Source: DATARR01 sp034666985 (lineage in GTDB: Bacteria > Acidobacteriota > Thermoanaerobaculia > Multivoradales > UBA5704). Taken from it: DNA of 64,000 nucleotides. Where the stretch lies: NCBI GenBank assembly GCA_034666985.1, contig JAXDKS010000069.1, positions 124,001 through 188,000 of the forward strand, written 5' to 3'. Both the position numbers and the translations under genes were made by a program. The notes beneath the pieces are model-generated. The model saw only the letters and a program-made list of their open reading frames with translations, ran no database searches and was not told where the DNA came from. Of the stretch, positions 7,358 to 16,180 are shown in pieces; positions within the stretch are counted from its first letter, which is position 1, and each line of letters begins with the position of its first letter.

Positions 7358-8547
7358 AGACGACGACGCTGCTGGCCGTCCTCCTGGCGCTCGGCTTCTC
7401 TGTGGCTTGCCGGGACGCCGGGCCGGAGAAGCCCGGAGCGGAGGCCGAGCACCGGGAAGCCGCTCCTGCGGGGGGAGAGCCGGAGGCGGGGAAAGACGAC
7501 CTCGTGCGGATCGCGCCGGAGATGCTGCGCGATCTCAAGCTGACGACGGCGCGGGCCGAGGCGCGGACGGCGCAGGAGGGGGTCTCCGTGCTGGGCGAGC
7601 TGCGGGTGAACGAGAACGCCTACGCCGCGGTCTCCACTCCCATCGCCGCGCGGGTGGTGGCCCTGCGCGCCGAGCCGGGCCAGGGGGTGCGGGCCGGGCA
7701 GGTCCTGGCCGAGCTGCAAAGCCCCGAGCTGGGGCGGGCGCGGGCCGCCTGGGAGTCGGCCGCGGCGCGGCAGGAGCTGGCCGCGAAGACGTTGGAGCGC
7801 AAGCGCGGACTGGCGGCGGAGCGCATCGTCTCGCAGGGTGAATTGCAGCAGACGGAGTCCGCCGCCGCCGAGGCCGGGGCCGAGCTGCGCGCCTCCCGCG
7901 CCGCGCTCGCGGCCTTCGGCGTCCCCCTGGCGGCTGCGAGCGGCGATCCCTCGCGCTTCCCGCTGTCCACTCCGATCGCCGGCACGGTGCTCGAACGCAA
8001 GGCCCTGCGCGGCGAGACGGCCGATCCGGCGGTCCCCCTGTTCCGCGTCGCCGACCTCTCGCGGCTGTGGCTCGTGGTCCAGGCCTTCGAGCGCGATGCG
8101 ATGCGCGTGGCGGAGGGAGGCGCGGCCCGGGTCACCTTCGCCGCCCTGCCCGGGCGCACGTTCCAGGGCACAGTCGCGCGGGTGGGGAAGGAGGTGGAGT
8201 CGGCGTCGCGGACGGTGCCGGTGCGGATCGAGATCCCCAACCCGGCGGGGCTGCTGCGGCCCGGCATGTCGGCCACGGCCTGGCTGCCGCTGGCGGATGC
8301 GGGCGGCATGGTGATCGCCGTCCCCACCTCGGCGCTCCAGCGGCTCGAAGACGGCTGGAGCGTCTTCATTCCGCGCGGCGCAGGGACGTTCGAGGCGCGG
8401 TCCGTAGGGCGCGGGCGCGATCTGGGCGGGGAGGTGGAGATCCTCTCGGGTCTACGGGCTGGGGAGACGGTGGTGGTGGATGGGGCCTTTTTGCTCAAGG
8501 CCGAGGTGGATAAGGCGCATGGGGGCGGGGAGCATGACCATGACTGA
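7354..8547 (+). CDS. czcB: RND efflux periplasmic adaptor lipoprotein, CzcB family
   Basis: The 397-residue product starts with a lipoprotein signal (lipobox GFSVAC, Cys19). It then shows the membrane-fusion layout: a beta-barrel strand (DLKLTTARAEA), a biotinyl-lipoyl half (IAARVVALRAEPGQGVRAGQ), an alpha-hairpin (about residues 125-185), a second lipoyl half (LSTPIAGTVLERKALRGETA) and a C-terminal barrel. The last residues (HGGGEHDHD) form a small His/Asp metal-binding tail. The gene overlaps czcC upstream by four bases and the pump gene downstream by 14. It links the inner-membrane pump to the TolC-type channel in the periplasm. Confidence 0.92.
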   Translation: MKTTTLLAVLLALGFSVACRDAGPEKPGAEAEHREAAPAGGEPEAGKDDLVRIAPEMLRDLKLTTARAEARTAQEGVSVLGELRVNENAYAAVSTPIAARVVALRAEPGQGVRAGQVLAELQSPELGRARAAWESAAARQELAAKTLERKRGLAAERIVSQGELQQTESAAAEAGAELRASRAALAAFGVPLAAASGDPSRFPLSTPIAGTVLERKALRGETADPAVPLFRVADLSRLWLVVQAFERDAMRVAEGGAARVTFAALPGRTFQGTVARVGKEVESASRTVPVRIEIPNPAGLLRPGMSATAWLPLADAGGMVIAVPTSALQRLEDGWSVFIPRGAGTFEARSVGRGRDLGGEVEILSGLRAGETVVVDGAFLLKAEVDKAHGGGEHDHD

Positions 8548-11500
8548 CGGCACCTCCATGGTCGAACGCATCCTTCGCGCATCCTTCACCCGGCCATGGC
8601 TCGGCGTGATCGGGGTGCTGGCGGCGGCCGGGCTCGGCGCGGTGTGGCTGCGGGACCTGCCGCGGGACGTCTTTCCCGACCTTTCGACGCCGGTGTTCAA
8701 CGTCATCGTCCAGAACCCCGCCATGGGAGCCGAGGAGCTGGAGACGGGGGTGGCCATCCCTCTGGAGGTGGCGCTCGCGGGCCTCCCCGAGGTGCGGCGG
8801 GTGCGGTCGAGCTCGCAGCTCGGCGTGGCGCAGGTGCGGGTCGAATTCGAGCCCGACGCCGACTACTACCGCGCCCGGCAGATGGTCGGCGAAAGGGTGA
8901 ATCAGGCGGCGGGGGAGCTGCCGCCCGGGACGGGCGCCCCTCTCGTCTCCAGCTTGACGGGCCGGCTCAACGAGATCCTTGAGCTCACGCTGGAGGCCGA
9001 GCCGGGCGCGGCGGACCCCATGGCGCTGCGCGACCTGGCGGAGCTCGAGGTGCGCAACCGCCTCCTCGCCGTGCCGGGCGTGGCGGCGGTGGAGGTGCTG
9101 GGCGGTTACCTCCGGCAGTTCCAGGTCCAACTCGACCCGGAGCGGATGGTGGCGCGTTCGGTGGCCTTGAGCGAGGTGCTCCATGCAGTGCGGGAGGCCA
9201 ACGAATCCGCGGCGGGCGGCTTCGTGACCCAGGGGCCGATCGAGTGGACGGTCCGCGCCGTGGGCCGGGCGGAGACGATCGCCGACCTGCGCTCGACGGT
9301 GGTGGCGGTCCGCGGCGGCACGCCGGTGCTGCTGGGCGACGTGGCCGAGGTGCGGGAGGCGCCGGCGGTGCGCCGGGGCCTCGCCTACCGCCTGTCCGGC
9401 GAGGTGGTGAGCTGCCGGGTGGTCAAGCAATTCGGAGCCGACACGGTCGAGGTGGCAGCCCGCGTGCGCCAAGCGCTGGCGGATCTCCAGCCGACTTTTC
9501 CCAAAGGGGTGCGGCTGCGGCTCGTCTATGATCAGTCGGCGCTGGTGAGCCTCGCCCTGGGCGGGGTGGGCCGTGCGGTCCTCCTCGGCGCCGCTCTCGT
9601 CGTGGGCGTGCTCTTCGCCCTGCTGGGCAACCTGCGGGCGGCGCTGCTCGTGACGCTGACCCTGCCGCTGTCGATCGCCCTTTCGGGGCTGATCCTCAAG
9701 CCGCTGGGCGTCGGCATCAACACCCTGACGCTGGGCGGGCTGGCCATCGCGGTCGGGCTGCTGGTGGACGCCGCGATCATCATGACCGAGAACGTCTACC
9801 ACCGCCTCACCGCGTCCGCCGCTATCACCGGGATCGAACGCCGGCGGCAGGCTCTCGCCGCCGCGCTGGAGGTGGGACGGCCCATCGCCTTCGCGACGAT
9901 GATCGTGCTGGCGGTGTTCCTGCCGCTCTTCGCGATGTCCGGCATCGAGGGGCGCATGTACCGGCCGCTGGCCGCCGCGGTGATCGCCGCCGTCGCCGCC
10001 GCCCTGGCGCTGGCGCTCACGGTGGTGCCGGCGCTCGCCGGGGCTTTCCTGCGGCCGGCGCGGCCCGGGGCTGCCGAGGACGTCTGGCTCATCCGGCGCG
10101 TCAAGGCGGTCTACGCTCCCGTGCTCGACGCGTGCATGCGCCGGGCAGGCCTGGTGCGCGTGCTGTCGCTCGCCGTCACCCTCCCCGCGCTGATGCTCGC
10201 CTTCTTCGTGGGATCGGACTTCATGCCGAAGCTGGACGAGGGGGCCTTCCTGCTCCAGACCGTGCTGCCCGCCGAGGCCTCGCTCGACGAGGTGGACCGG
10301 CTGAATCACCGCGCCGAGGACATCCTGCGGCAGGTCCCCGAGGTCGAGGACGTGGTGCGGCGCACCGGCCGGGCGGAGAGCACCGAGGACCCCATGCCCC
10401 ACACCCTCTCGGACGTGCTGGTGGTCCTGAAGCCGCGCCGCTCCCGGCCGCTCGAAGCCATCGAAGAGGACATGCGCGAGCGGCTGGCGCACGTCCCCGG
10501 GGTGGCGGTCCTCTTCACCACGCCGCTCGGCATGCGGATCGACGAAGGGCTGGGCGGCACGCCGGCCGACCTCCAGGTGCGCATCTTCGGCCCCGATCTG
10601 ACCCGGCTGGCCCGGCTCGCCGGCGAGGCCCGGGAGATCCTGGAGAAGGTGCCGGGGATCGCGGACCTGCGGGCCGAGCAGCTCACCGGCCTGCCGCAGA
10701 TCCGCATCACGGTAGACCGCCCGGCCGCGGCGCGGGCGGGGCTCCAGCCGGGCGAGATCATCGACGTCATCCGCGTCGGCCTCGCCGGCGAGAAGATCTC
10801 CCAGGTCTGGGTGGGCCAGCGCCGCTTCGATCTGGTCGTGCGCCTCGAAGACGCGGCCCGTCGCGACGTCAACGCCCTGCGCTCACTCCTCGTGGACGCG
10901 CCCGGCGGCACCCGCATCCCCCTGGGCCAGCTCGCCCGCGTCGAGGAGACCGAGGGGCCAGCGATGATCCAGCGGGAAGCCGGGAGCCGGCGCATCGCGG
11001 TCGAGGCGAGCGTGACGGGGCGTGACCTCGGCAGCGCCGCGGCGGAGGTGCGCCGCCGCCTGACGCGCGAGCTGCGCCTCCCGACCGGTTACTTCTTCGA
11101 CGTCGGCGGCCGGGTGGAGAGCCAGGCGCGGGCCGCCCGCTCGCTCGCCCTGGCGATCGGCATCGCCCTGCTGGCCGTCTTCGTGCTGCTCTACCTGGCC
11201 CTGGGCTCGATCGCCGAGACCCTGGTCATCCTCGCCACCCTGCCGGACGCCTTCGTGGGCGGCATCCTGGCGCTGCTGCTGGCCGGGGAGACGTGGAACG
11301 TCTCGTCCCTGGTGGGGTTGATCGGCCTCTTCGGCATCGCGGTCCAGAACGGCCTCGTGCTGGTGGCGCAGACCCGTTCGCTGCTCGCGGCGGGGAAGCC
11401 CTTCGAGGAGGCCTTGCGCGAGGCGAGCCTCGGCCGGGTGCGGCCCAAGCTGATGACCGCCGGCACGGCCATCCTCGGCCTCCTCCCCCTGCTCGTCCTC

Positions 11501-11680
11501 AACCTCCATGGCACCGAGATCGAGCGTCCCCTGGCGGTGGTGATGACCGGCGGCCTGCTGACCTCGACGCTGTTCACCCTGCTGGCGCTGCCCACGTTCT
11601 ATCAACTGGTCCACCAGATGCAGGAGCGCTGGCGGGGCGGCCGGACCGCTCGGACCGCTCAGGAAGAGGAGGCGGCATGA
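8534..11680 (+). CDS. czcA: Heavy-metal RND efflux pump, CzcA/CusA family
   Basis: This is a full-length RND transporter (1048 residues from the ATG at 8534, preceded by GGGGAG; 8540 is an alternative). It has the usual 12 helices and two large periplasmic loops. TM4 carries VGLLVDAAIIMTENV, with Asp412 and Glu419 in the positions conserved in heavy-metal exporters and used for proton relay. SDFMPKLDEGAF begins the second half, as in the family. With the two preceding genes it forms a tripartite proton-driven divalent metal exporter. The neighbouring Zn/Cd/Pb ATPase, whose start overlaps its stop, favours Zn/Cd/Co substrates over copper, though specificity cannot be read with certainty. Confidence 0.94.
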   Translation: MTMTDGTSMVERILRASFTRPWLGVIGVLAAAGLGAVWLRDLPRDVFPDLSTPVFNVIVQNPAMGAEELETGVAIPLEVALAGLPEVRRVRSSSQLGVAQVRVEFEPDADYYRARQMVGERVNQAAGELPPGTGAPLVSSLTGRLNEILELTLEAEPGAADPMALRDLAELEVRNRLLAVPGVAAVEVLGGYLRQFQVQLDPERMVARSVALSEVLHAVREANESAAGGFVTQGPIEWTVRAVGRAETIADLRSTVVAVRGGTPVLLGDVAEVREAPAVRRGLAYRLSGEVVSCRVVKQFGADTVEVAARVRQALADLQPTFPKGVRLRLVYDQSALVSLALGGVGRAVLLGAALVVGVLFALLGNLRAALLVTLTLPLSIALSGLILKPLGVGINTLTLGGLAIAVGLLVDAAIIMTENVYHRLTASAAITGIERRRQALAAALEVGRPIAFATMIVLAVFLPLFAMSGIEGRMYRPLAAAVIAAVAAALALALTVVPALAGAFLRPARPGAAEDVWLIRRVKAVYAPVLDACMRRAGLVRVLSLAVTLPALMLAFFVGSDFMPKLDEGAFLLQTVLPAEASLDEVDRLNHRAEDILRQVPEVEDVVRRTGRAESTEDPMPHTLSDVLVVLKPRRSRPLEAIEEDMRERLAHVPGVAVLFTTPLGMRIDEGLGGTPADLQVRIFGPDLTRLARLAGEAREILEKVPGIADLRAEQLTGLPQIRITVDRPAAARAGLQPGEIIDVIRVGLAGEKISQVWVGQRRFDLVVRLEDAARRDVNALRSLLVDAPGGTRIPLGQLARVEETEGPAMIQREAGSRRIAVEASVTGRDLGSAAAEVRRRLTRELRLPTGYFFDVGGRVESQARAARSLALAIGIALLAVFVLLYLALGSIAETLVILATLPDAFVGGILALLLAGETWNVSSLVGLIGLFGIAVQNGLVLVAQTRSLLAAGKPFEEALREASLGRVRPKLMTAGTAILGLLPLLVLNLHGTEIERPLAVVMTGGLLTSTLFTLLALPTFYQLVHQMQERWRGGRTARTAQEEEAA

Positions 11681-13884
11681 CCCGCGATCCCCGCGATACC
11701 AGCGACGTCGCCAGGCACTACAAGATCCGCGGCATGGACTGCGCCGAGGAGGTGGCGGTCCTCAAGCGGGAGGTCGGCCCCCTGGTGGGCGGGGAGGGCC
11801 GCCTCTCGTTCGACATCCTGGAGGCGAAGATGACGGTGGCGGCGCCGCAGGTCGCCGAGGGCGAGATCCTGAAGGCCGTCGAGCGCACCGGCATGCGGGC
11901 CCAGGTCTGGGCGGAGGCCACCGAGCGCGCGGAGCCGGAAGGCTTCTGGCCGCGGCGCGGACGCACGGTGATGACGGCCGCGAGCGGCCTCGTGCTGCTG
12001 GCGGGCTTCGCCGTTCATGCCGGGCTGGCGGGAGGGATCTCCCAGGCCCTGGGCTCCGAGGGATTGGGCCTGGCCCACGCCGTGCCGCTCGCCTCGCGGC
12101 TTCTCTACATCCTCGCGATCCTCGCCGGCTCGTGGTACGTCCTGCCCAAGGCGTGGCTCGCCCTCAAGCGCCTGCGGCCGGACATGAACCTCCTGATGAC
12201 GATCGCCGTCGTGGGGGCGGTCGGCATCGGCGAGTGGTTCGAGGGGGCCACGGTGGCCTTCCTGTTCGCCCTGTCCCTGGCCCTTGAATCCTGGAGCGTG
12301 GGACGCGCCCGGCGGGCGGTCGCCGCCCTCATGGACCTCACGCCGACGATCGCCCGTGTCAAGCGGCCGGACGGCGGTGAGGAGGAGGTGCCCGCCGAGG
12401 GCGTCGAGGTCGGCGCGCACCTCGTCGTCAAGCCCGGCGAGCGCATCCCGCTGGACGGCCGGGTGGCCGCCGGTCTGAGCGAGGTCAACCAGGCGCCGAT
12501 CACCGGCGAGAGCGTCCCGGTCCCCAAGGCCACGGGCGACGAGGTCTTCGCCGGCACCATCAACGGCGACGGCGCGCTGGAGGTCGAGTCCACCCGGCGC
12601 GCCGGGGACACCACGCTCGCCCACATCATCCGCATGGTGGGGGAAGCCCAGTCCCGCCGGGCGCCCTCCGAGCAGTGGGTCGAGAGGTTCGCCCGGATCT
12701 ACACGCCCGCGGTAATGGCATTGGCCCTGGCCGTCCTCCTGATCCCGCCCCTGGTCTTCGGCGGTGCCTGGGGCGACTGGTTCTACCGGGCCCTCGTGCT
12801 GCTCGTCATCGCCTGCCCCTGCGCGCTGGTGATCTCGACGCCGGTCAGCATCGTCGCCGCTCTGGCCGCGGCGGCCCGTCACGGCGTGCTGGTCAAGGGC
12901 GGGCTGTTCATGGAGGTGCCGGCCCGCATCCGGGCGGTGGCGCTCGACAAGACGGGCACTCTCACCTGGGGACGGCCCGTCGTGATCGAGGTCATCCCAC
13001 TCGCGGGGCATGACGAGCGGGAGCTGCTGGAGCGCGTGGGGGCGCTCGAGGCGCGTAGCGAGCATCCCCTGGCCCGGGCCATCGTCGGCTACGCCAAGGA
13101 CCACGGGATCGAGATCCGGCCCGCCGCGGACTTCCAGATCCTGCAGGGCAAGGGGGCCACCGGCCGTTTCGCAGGACGGGAGTACTGGCTGGGCTCCCAT
13201 CGCTACCTGGAAGAGAGGGGGCAGGAGACGCCCGAGATCCATGAGCGGCTGGAGGAGATGTCGCGGGCCGGCAGGACGGCCGTGGTGGTGGGCACGGGAG
13301 ACCACGTCTGTGGATTGATCGCCGTGGCCGACGCCGTGCGGGGAGAGGCGAAGGGCGTGGTCCAGGCCCTGCGTGACGCGGGCATCCAGGCCGTGATCAT
13401 GCTCACCGGCGACAACCGGGGCACCGCCGAGGCGATCGGCAGGGAGATCGGCGTCGACGAGGTCCGGGCCGAGCTGCTGCCCGTGGAGAAGGTGGCGGCG
13501 ATCGACCAGCTCGTGGCCCGCTATGGCTGGGTGGCGATGATCGGCGACGGCGTCAACGACGCGCCGGCCATGGCCCGGGCCACGCTCTCGGTGGCCATGG
13601 GCGCGGCGGGCAGCGACGCCGCCATCGAGACCGCCGACGTCGCCCTGATGTCCGACGACCTCTCGAAGCTCCCCTGGCTGATCCGCCACTCTCGCCGGAC
13701 GCTGCGGGTGATCCGCCAGAACATCGGCTTCTCTCTGCTGGTCAAGGCGGTATTCGTCGTCCTGACCTTCGCCGGCCACGCCTCCCTCTGGGCGGCCATC
13801 GCCGCCGACATGGGCGCGTCGCTGCTGGTGATCCTCAACGGCCTGCGGCTTTTGCGGGCCGCGGCGGATTCACCCATCTTCTGA
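11677..13884 (+). CDS. zntA: Zn/Cd/Pb-translocating P1B-2-type ATPase
   Basis: The 735-residue protein has an N-terminal HMA-like domain whose metal loop is GMDCAEE (one Cys, not CxxC), then the P-type core. Motifs include CPC in TM6 (residues 380-382), TGES, DKTGT with phosphorylated Asp424, the SEHP histidine-proline pair and GDGVNDAP. The last helices read LLVKAVFVVL and ADMGASLLV, that is, the Lys and Asp-x-Gly signature of Zn/Cd/Pb exporters. It exports divalent metal from cytoplasm to periplasm, where the coupled RND system can remove it. The start codon overlaps the pump stop (ATGA). A scarred partial copy of its 5' end lies at 5654. Confidence 0.94.
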   Translation: MTRDPRDTSDVARHYKIRGMDCAEEVAVLKREVGPLVGGEGRLSFDILEAKMTVAAPQVAEGEILKAVERTGMRAQVWAEATERAEPEGFWPRRGRTVMTAASGLVLLAGFAVHAGLAGGISQALGSEGLGLAHAVPLASRLLYILAILAGSWYVLPKAWLALKRLRPDMNLLMTIAVVGAVGIGEWFEGATVAFLFALSLALESWSVGRARRAVAALMDLTPTIARVKRPDGGEEEVPAEGVEVGAHLVVKPGERIPLDGRVAAGLSEVNQAPITGESVPVPKATGDEVFAGTINGDGALEVESTRRAGDTTLAHIIRMVGEAQSRRAPSEQWVERFARIYTPAVMALALAVLLIPPLVFGGAWGDWFYRALVLLVIACPCALVISTPVSIVAALAAAARHGVLVKGGLFMEVPARIRAVALDKTGTLTWGRPVVIEVIPLAGHDERELLERVGALEARSEHPLARAIVGYAKDHGIEIRPAADFQILQGKGATGRFAGREYWLGSHRYLEERGQETPEIHERLEEMSRAGRTAVVVGTGDHVCGLIAVADAVRGEAKGVVQALRDAGIQAVIMLTGDNRGTAEAIGREIGVDEVRAELLPVEKVAAIDQLVARYGWVAMIGDGVNDAPAMARATLSVAMGAAGSDAAIETADVALMSDDLSKLPWLIRHSRRTLRVIRQNIGFSLLVKAVFVVLTFAGHASLWAAIAADMGASLLVILNGLRLLRAAADSPIF

Positions 13885-13898
13885 GCTGAGACTCCCAA

Positions 13899-14315
13899 TC
13901 ACTGAGCGCTTGCGGGTCGCGGGCCCTCGGTCAGCCGCCCGTCAGCAGCCTGCCGGTCCAGACTCCCAGCACTCCCGCTACCAGGCAGGCGGCTACCGTG
14001 ACGCTCAGGTGTGAGACACCCGGCCCTCCAGGCGCCTTCCTGAAAGTAGCGCAGGGTTTCGTAGTTGAAGCTCGAATAGGTGGTAAAGCCACCCAGCAGG
14101 CCTGTCGTGAGGGCCAGGCGCAGGGTGAGGGGGAAACTCTCCACGGAGAGAGCGATCTGCATGATCCCGCCGAGGAGAAACGAGCCAATGACGTTGACGG
14201 TGAGAGTGCCGAAAGGGAATGCGGGACCCGTGACACGCGCCAGCCAGCTCGACAGGAAATACCGCGTCGCGGTGCCGACCGCTCCAGCCAGACAGATCCA
14301 GAAAAGACGCGCCAT
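13899..14315 (-). CDS. crcB: Fluoride channel CrcB/Fluc, probably frameshifted near the C-terminus
   Basis: Residues 1-99 are a typical Fluc subunit: GAVGTATRYFLS, FGTLTVNVIGSFLLGG and TGLLGGFTTYSSFNYET. After EGAWRAG the frame becomes Arg/Ser-rich and non-membrane. In another frame from about 14020 down to 13931 the missing fourth helix is present (VTVAACLVAGVLGVWTGRLL followed by a stop). Removing one base near 14022-14026 would restore the full channel. This is either a real mutation or a sequencing error. The gene is convergent with the ATPase (14-bp gap) and is preceded by a fluoride riboswitch. Fluc dimers pass fluoride out of the cytoplasm. Confidence 0.88.
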   Translation of the reverse strand: MARLFWICLAGAVGTATRYFLSSWLARVTGPAFPFGTLTVNVIGSFLLGGIMQIALSVESFPLTLRLALTTGLLGGFTTYSSFNYETLRYFQEGAWRAGCLTPERHGSRLPGSGSAGSLDRQAADGRLTEGPRPASAQ

Positions 14316-14405
14316 GCTGCCTCCTACTTCTCGTCAGCCGGGAGGTGAAGTAGGAGTCATCAGCACGCGGGAAGGCGGGCGGTTCAGGCGGACTCCATCG
14401 CCTCG
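14316..14405 (-). promoter_or_regulatory. Fluoride riboswitch (crcB motif) with RBS-masking hairpin
   Basis: Read on the minus strand, 14404-14350 gives GGCGATGGAGTCCGCCTGAACC, then a small hairpin, then GCTGATGACTCCTAC. These are the conserved elements of the fluoride aptamer, with GGAGTC able to pair with GACTCC. The aptamer end TCCTACTTC (14347-14355) is also complementary to GAAGTAGGA (14322-14330), which contains part of the Shine-Dalgarno just before crcB. Fluoride binding would hold the aptamer strand and free the ribosome site. The switch mechanism is inference; the aptamer match is direct. Confidence 0.9.
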
Positions 14406-14699
14406 TTGCATCCTATCACTGCCGCACCCACGGACCCAGTACCGGAGCACGAGATCCAACCGCTTTCGACGACCTGTCGCCGGCTGACGTATCTGTTCTG
14501 AGATTCGGCCAAGGTTGGGTGAGTGGCTCGCTTTTGAAGCTCTCGGTGCACCCAACTTAGTAAGACAGAAGAAGTGCTACGGCCTGGTCTGTAGGAGATC
14601 CTCGGAATCGATCCGTGGTAGTCCAGGCTCGTTTGACCTGCCCCGCCTCAGGCCGCAGAGGAGGGGGTATCCATCCCTGAAGGGGGAGAAGGAGGTTTC
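14406..14699. other. Intergenic stretch with one inverted repeat
   Basis: No gene is supported here. GTTGGGTG at 14514-14521 and CACCCAAC at 14549-14556 form an 8-bp inverted repeat with a 27-nt loop. The last 15 bases hold the AAGGAGGTTTC Shine-Dalgarno of the next gene. Confidence 0.5.
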
Positions 14700-15263
14700 A
14701 TGAAGCGTCTCGTTTACTTAGGGGTCTTGGTGTTGGCGTTGGCCATGGTGGTGCCGGCCACGGCTTCGACGTTCGTGGCCCTGAGCCATCATGAGCTGGT
14801 CGCTCAGTCGGATGCGGTGGTCCAGGGCCGGGTTCTCAAGGTGAGCTCTTTCTGGGATCAGGAGGGCCGCGTCATCATGACGGAGGCCGTGGTCCAGATC
14901 GAGGAGAAGATCCGTGGCAACGCTCCGTCCGTGGTGGTGGTGCGCACCTTTGGCGGCACCGTCGGCGGCTACACGGTCGAGGCCCACGGCTTCCCGAAGT
15001 TCGCCGTCAACGACCATCTCGTGCTGTACCTCCAGAACGCCAACGACACGGCTGAGGTGACGGGTTATCAGCAGGGCCAGTACCGGATCGTGCGCGACAA
15101 GTCAGGGGTGGAGATCGCGGTGTCGGCGGTCGACGGTGGCGCGACTCTTCTCAGCCGCGACGGCCGGCCCGTGGCCAGCCCCAAGGCCATGCGGCTCGAC
15201 GTTCTCAAGACCATGATCCGGGCCGACGTCGAGCGTCCCAGCTCCGGCCGCAATGCCAACTAG
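14700..15263 (+). CDS. Secreted hypothetical protein paired with matrixin protease
   Basis: An ideal Shine-Dalgarno (AAGGAGGTTTC) precedes the ATG. The 187-residue product has a signal peptide (about residues 1-22, cleavage after TAS). A compact beta-rich domain with LVAQSDAVVQGRV and TFGGTVGGYT follows, then a polar tail. The pattern SHHELVAQSDAVVQGRVLxV is one I associate with exported acidobacterial proteins of unknown role, often beside metalloproteases. Here a matrixin follows 24 bp downstream, probably in the same transcript. An inhibitor, chaperone or substrate role for the pair is possible but not shown. Confidence 0.75.
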   Translation: MKRLVYLGVLVLALAMVVPATASTFVALSHHELVAQSDAVVQGRVLKVSSFWDQEGRVIMTEAVVQIEEKIRGNAPSVVVVRTFGGTVGGYTVEAHGFPKFAVNDHLVLYLQNANDTAEVTGYQQGQYRIVRDKSGVEIAVSAVDGGATLLSRDGRPVASPKAMRLDVLKTMIRADVERPSSGRNAN

Positions 15264-15287
15264 CTCTTCCGGAGAGTGAGATAAGCC

Positions 15288-15914
15288 ATGATGAATCGCA
15301 AGTCTTCGACCTCGGTCTTCTTCGTCCTCGCCGTGCTCGTGGTGAGCTCGGCCTCAGCCTATGTCCTCCTCAGCCCGCGGCGCACCTGGGACGGCGCGGT
15401 CAACATCACCGTCGACAACCGCGGCAACGCCACGGTCACCGACAGCGACGGCGGCGCCAGCCGCGTCGTCAGCGCCATCACCTCCAATTCGGCGTGGAAT
15501 GGCGCCGGCACCGGGACCCGCGTCACCGCTCAGAAGGGCTCCGTGACCAACTTCCAGTTGGGTGACGGCGTGGTGATGCTCAACTTACGCGACCCCCTCC
15601 ATGCGTGCAACGGCAGTTGCCTGGCGGCCACGTTCACGGGCTACTACACCCAGCGGGCTGACGGCACGACGCGCATCACCGATGCGGACATCGTCACCAA
15701 TCCCAAGAACCCGCTCAGCTCGAGCGCCGAGCCCGACGGCTGCTCGGGCGAGTACTTCATCGAAGGGATCATGGTCCACGAGGTGGGCCATGTCCTGGGT
15801 CTCGCGCACAGCAACGTCAGCGGCGCGACCATGTACCCCACGGTCTCGGCCTGCAACAGCGGCCCCGCCACCATCAAGGCCGACGACAAGGCCGGTATCC
15901 AGGATCTGTACTAG
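15288..15914 (+). CDS. Secreted matrixin-type zinc metalloprotease
   Basis: The 208-residue protein has a signal or anchor segment (VFFVLAVLVVSSASA, residues 10-24). Its catalytic motif is HEVGHVLGLAH at 164-174, giving three zinc-binding His and the general-base Glu, followed by the Met-turn TMYP (Met182), the metzincin signature. Four to five cysteines (for example CNGSC and CSGEYF) suggest disulfides. There is no obvious propeptide cysteine switch, so activation may differ from animal MMPs. It follows a secreted partner gene and ends just before a strong terminator. It is probably an extracellular or periplasmic endopeptidase. Confidence 0.88.
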   Translation: MMNRKSSTSVFFVLAVLVVSSASAYVLLSPRRTWDGAVNITVDNRGNATVTDSDGGASRVVSAITSNSAWNGAGTGTRVTAQKGSVTNFQLGDGVVMLNLRDPLHACNGSCLAATFTGYYTQRADGTTRITDADIVTNPKNPLSSSAEPDGCSGEYFIEGIMVHEVGHVLGLAHSNVSGATMYPTVSACNSGPATIKADDKAGIQDLY

Positions 15915-15924
15915 GAGTTTCTTT

Positions 15925-15957
15925 CACAGGGCGGGGCTCGTCCCCGCCCTGTGAGGC
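15925..15957 (+). terminator. Intrinsic terminator after the matrixin gene
   Basis: CACAGGGCGGGG and CCCCGCCCTGTG form a 12-bp stem around CTCGT, followed by AGGCCTTTAG. The stem is symmetric, with an upstream TTTCTTT giving it bidirectional potential. Confidence 0.7.
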
Positions 15958-16109
15958 CTTTAGTTCTACTTTGTCAGACTGGTTGAGGTCTCGCTGCTCA
16001 TGTCAGCCACTGTAGAGACGCCCTGGGTGGTGATCGTGCGCCTGAGCCCACCTCCCGAGGCCTGTGGCGCCCCACCCTCGTAGCCCCCGCCGGGACAGCC
16101 GCGCCGCCG

Positions 16110-16139
16110 TTGACCTGCCGCCTCCGGAGGGGCTAAAAT
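16110..16139 (+). promoter_or_regulatory. Sigma-70-type promoter for the activator-kinase operon
   Basis: TTGACC at 16110-16115 and TAAAAT at 16134-16139 are separated by 18 bp, about 40 bp before the activator start codon. Confidence 0.55.
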
Positions 16140-16180
16140 GGCCGCCAACCTAGAACCGAGGACAGGGGAGGTCGCGCAGG

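Noticed and set aside
8495..10492. 665-codon minus-strand frame opposite the RND pump
   Set aside because: It is His/Arg/Gln-rich low-complexity translation opposite a clear transporter gene.
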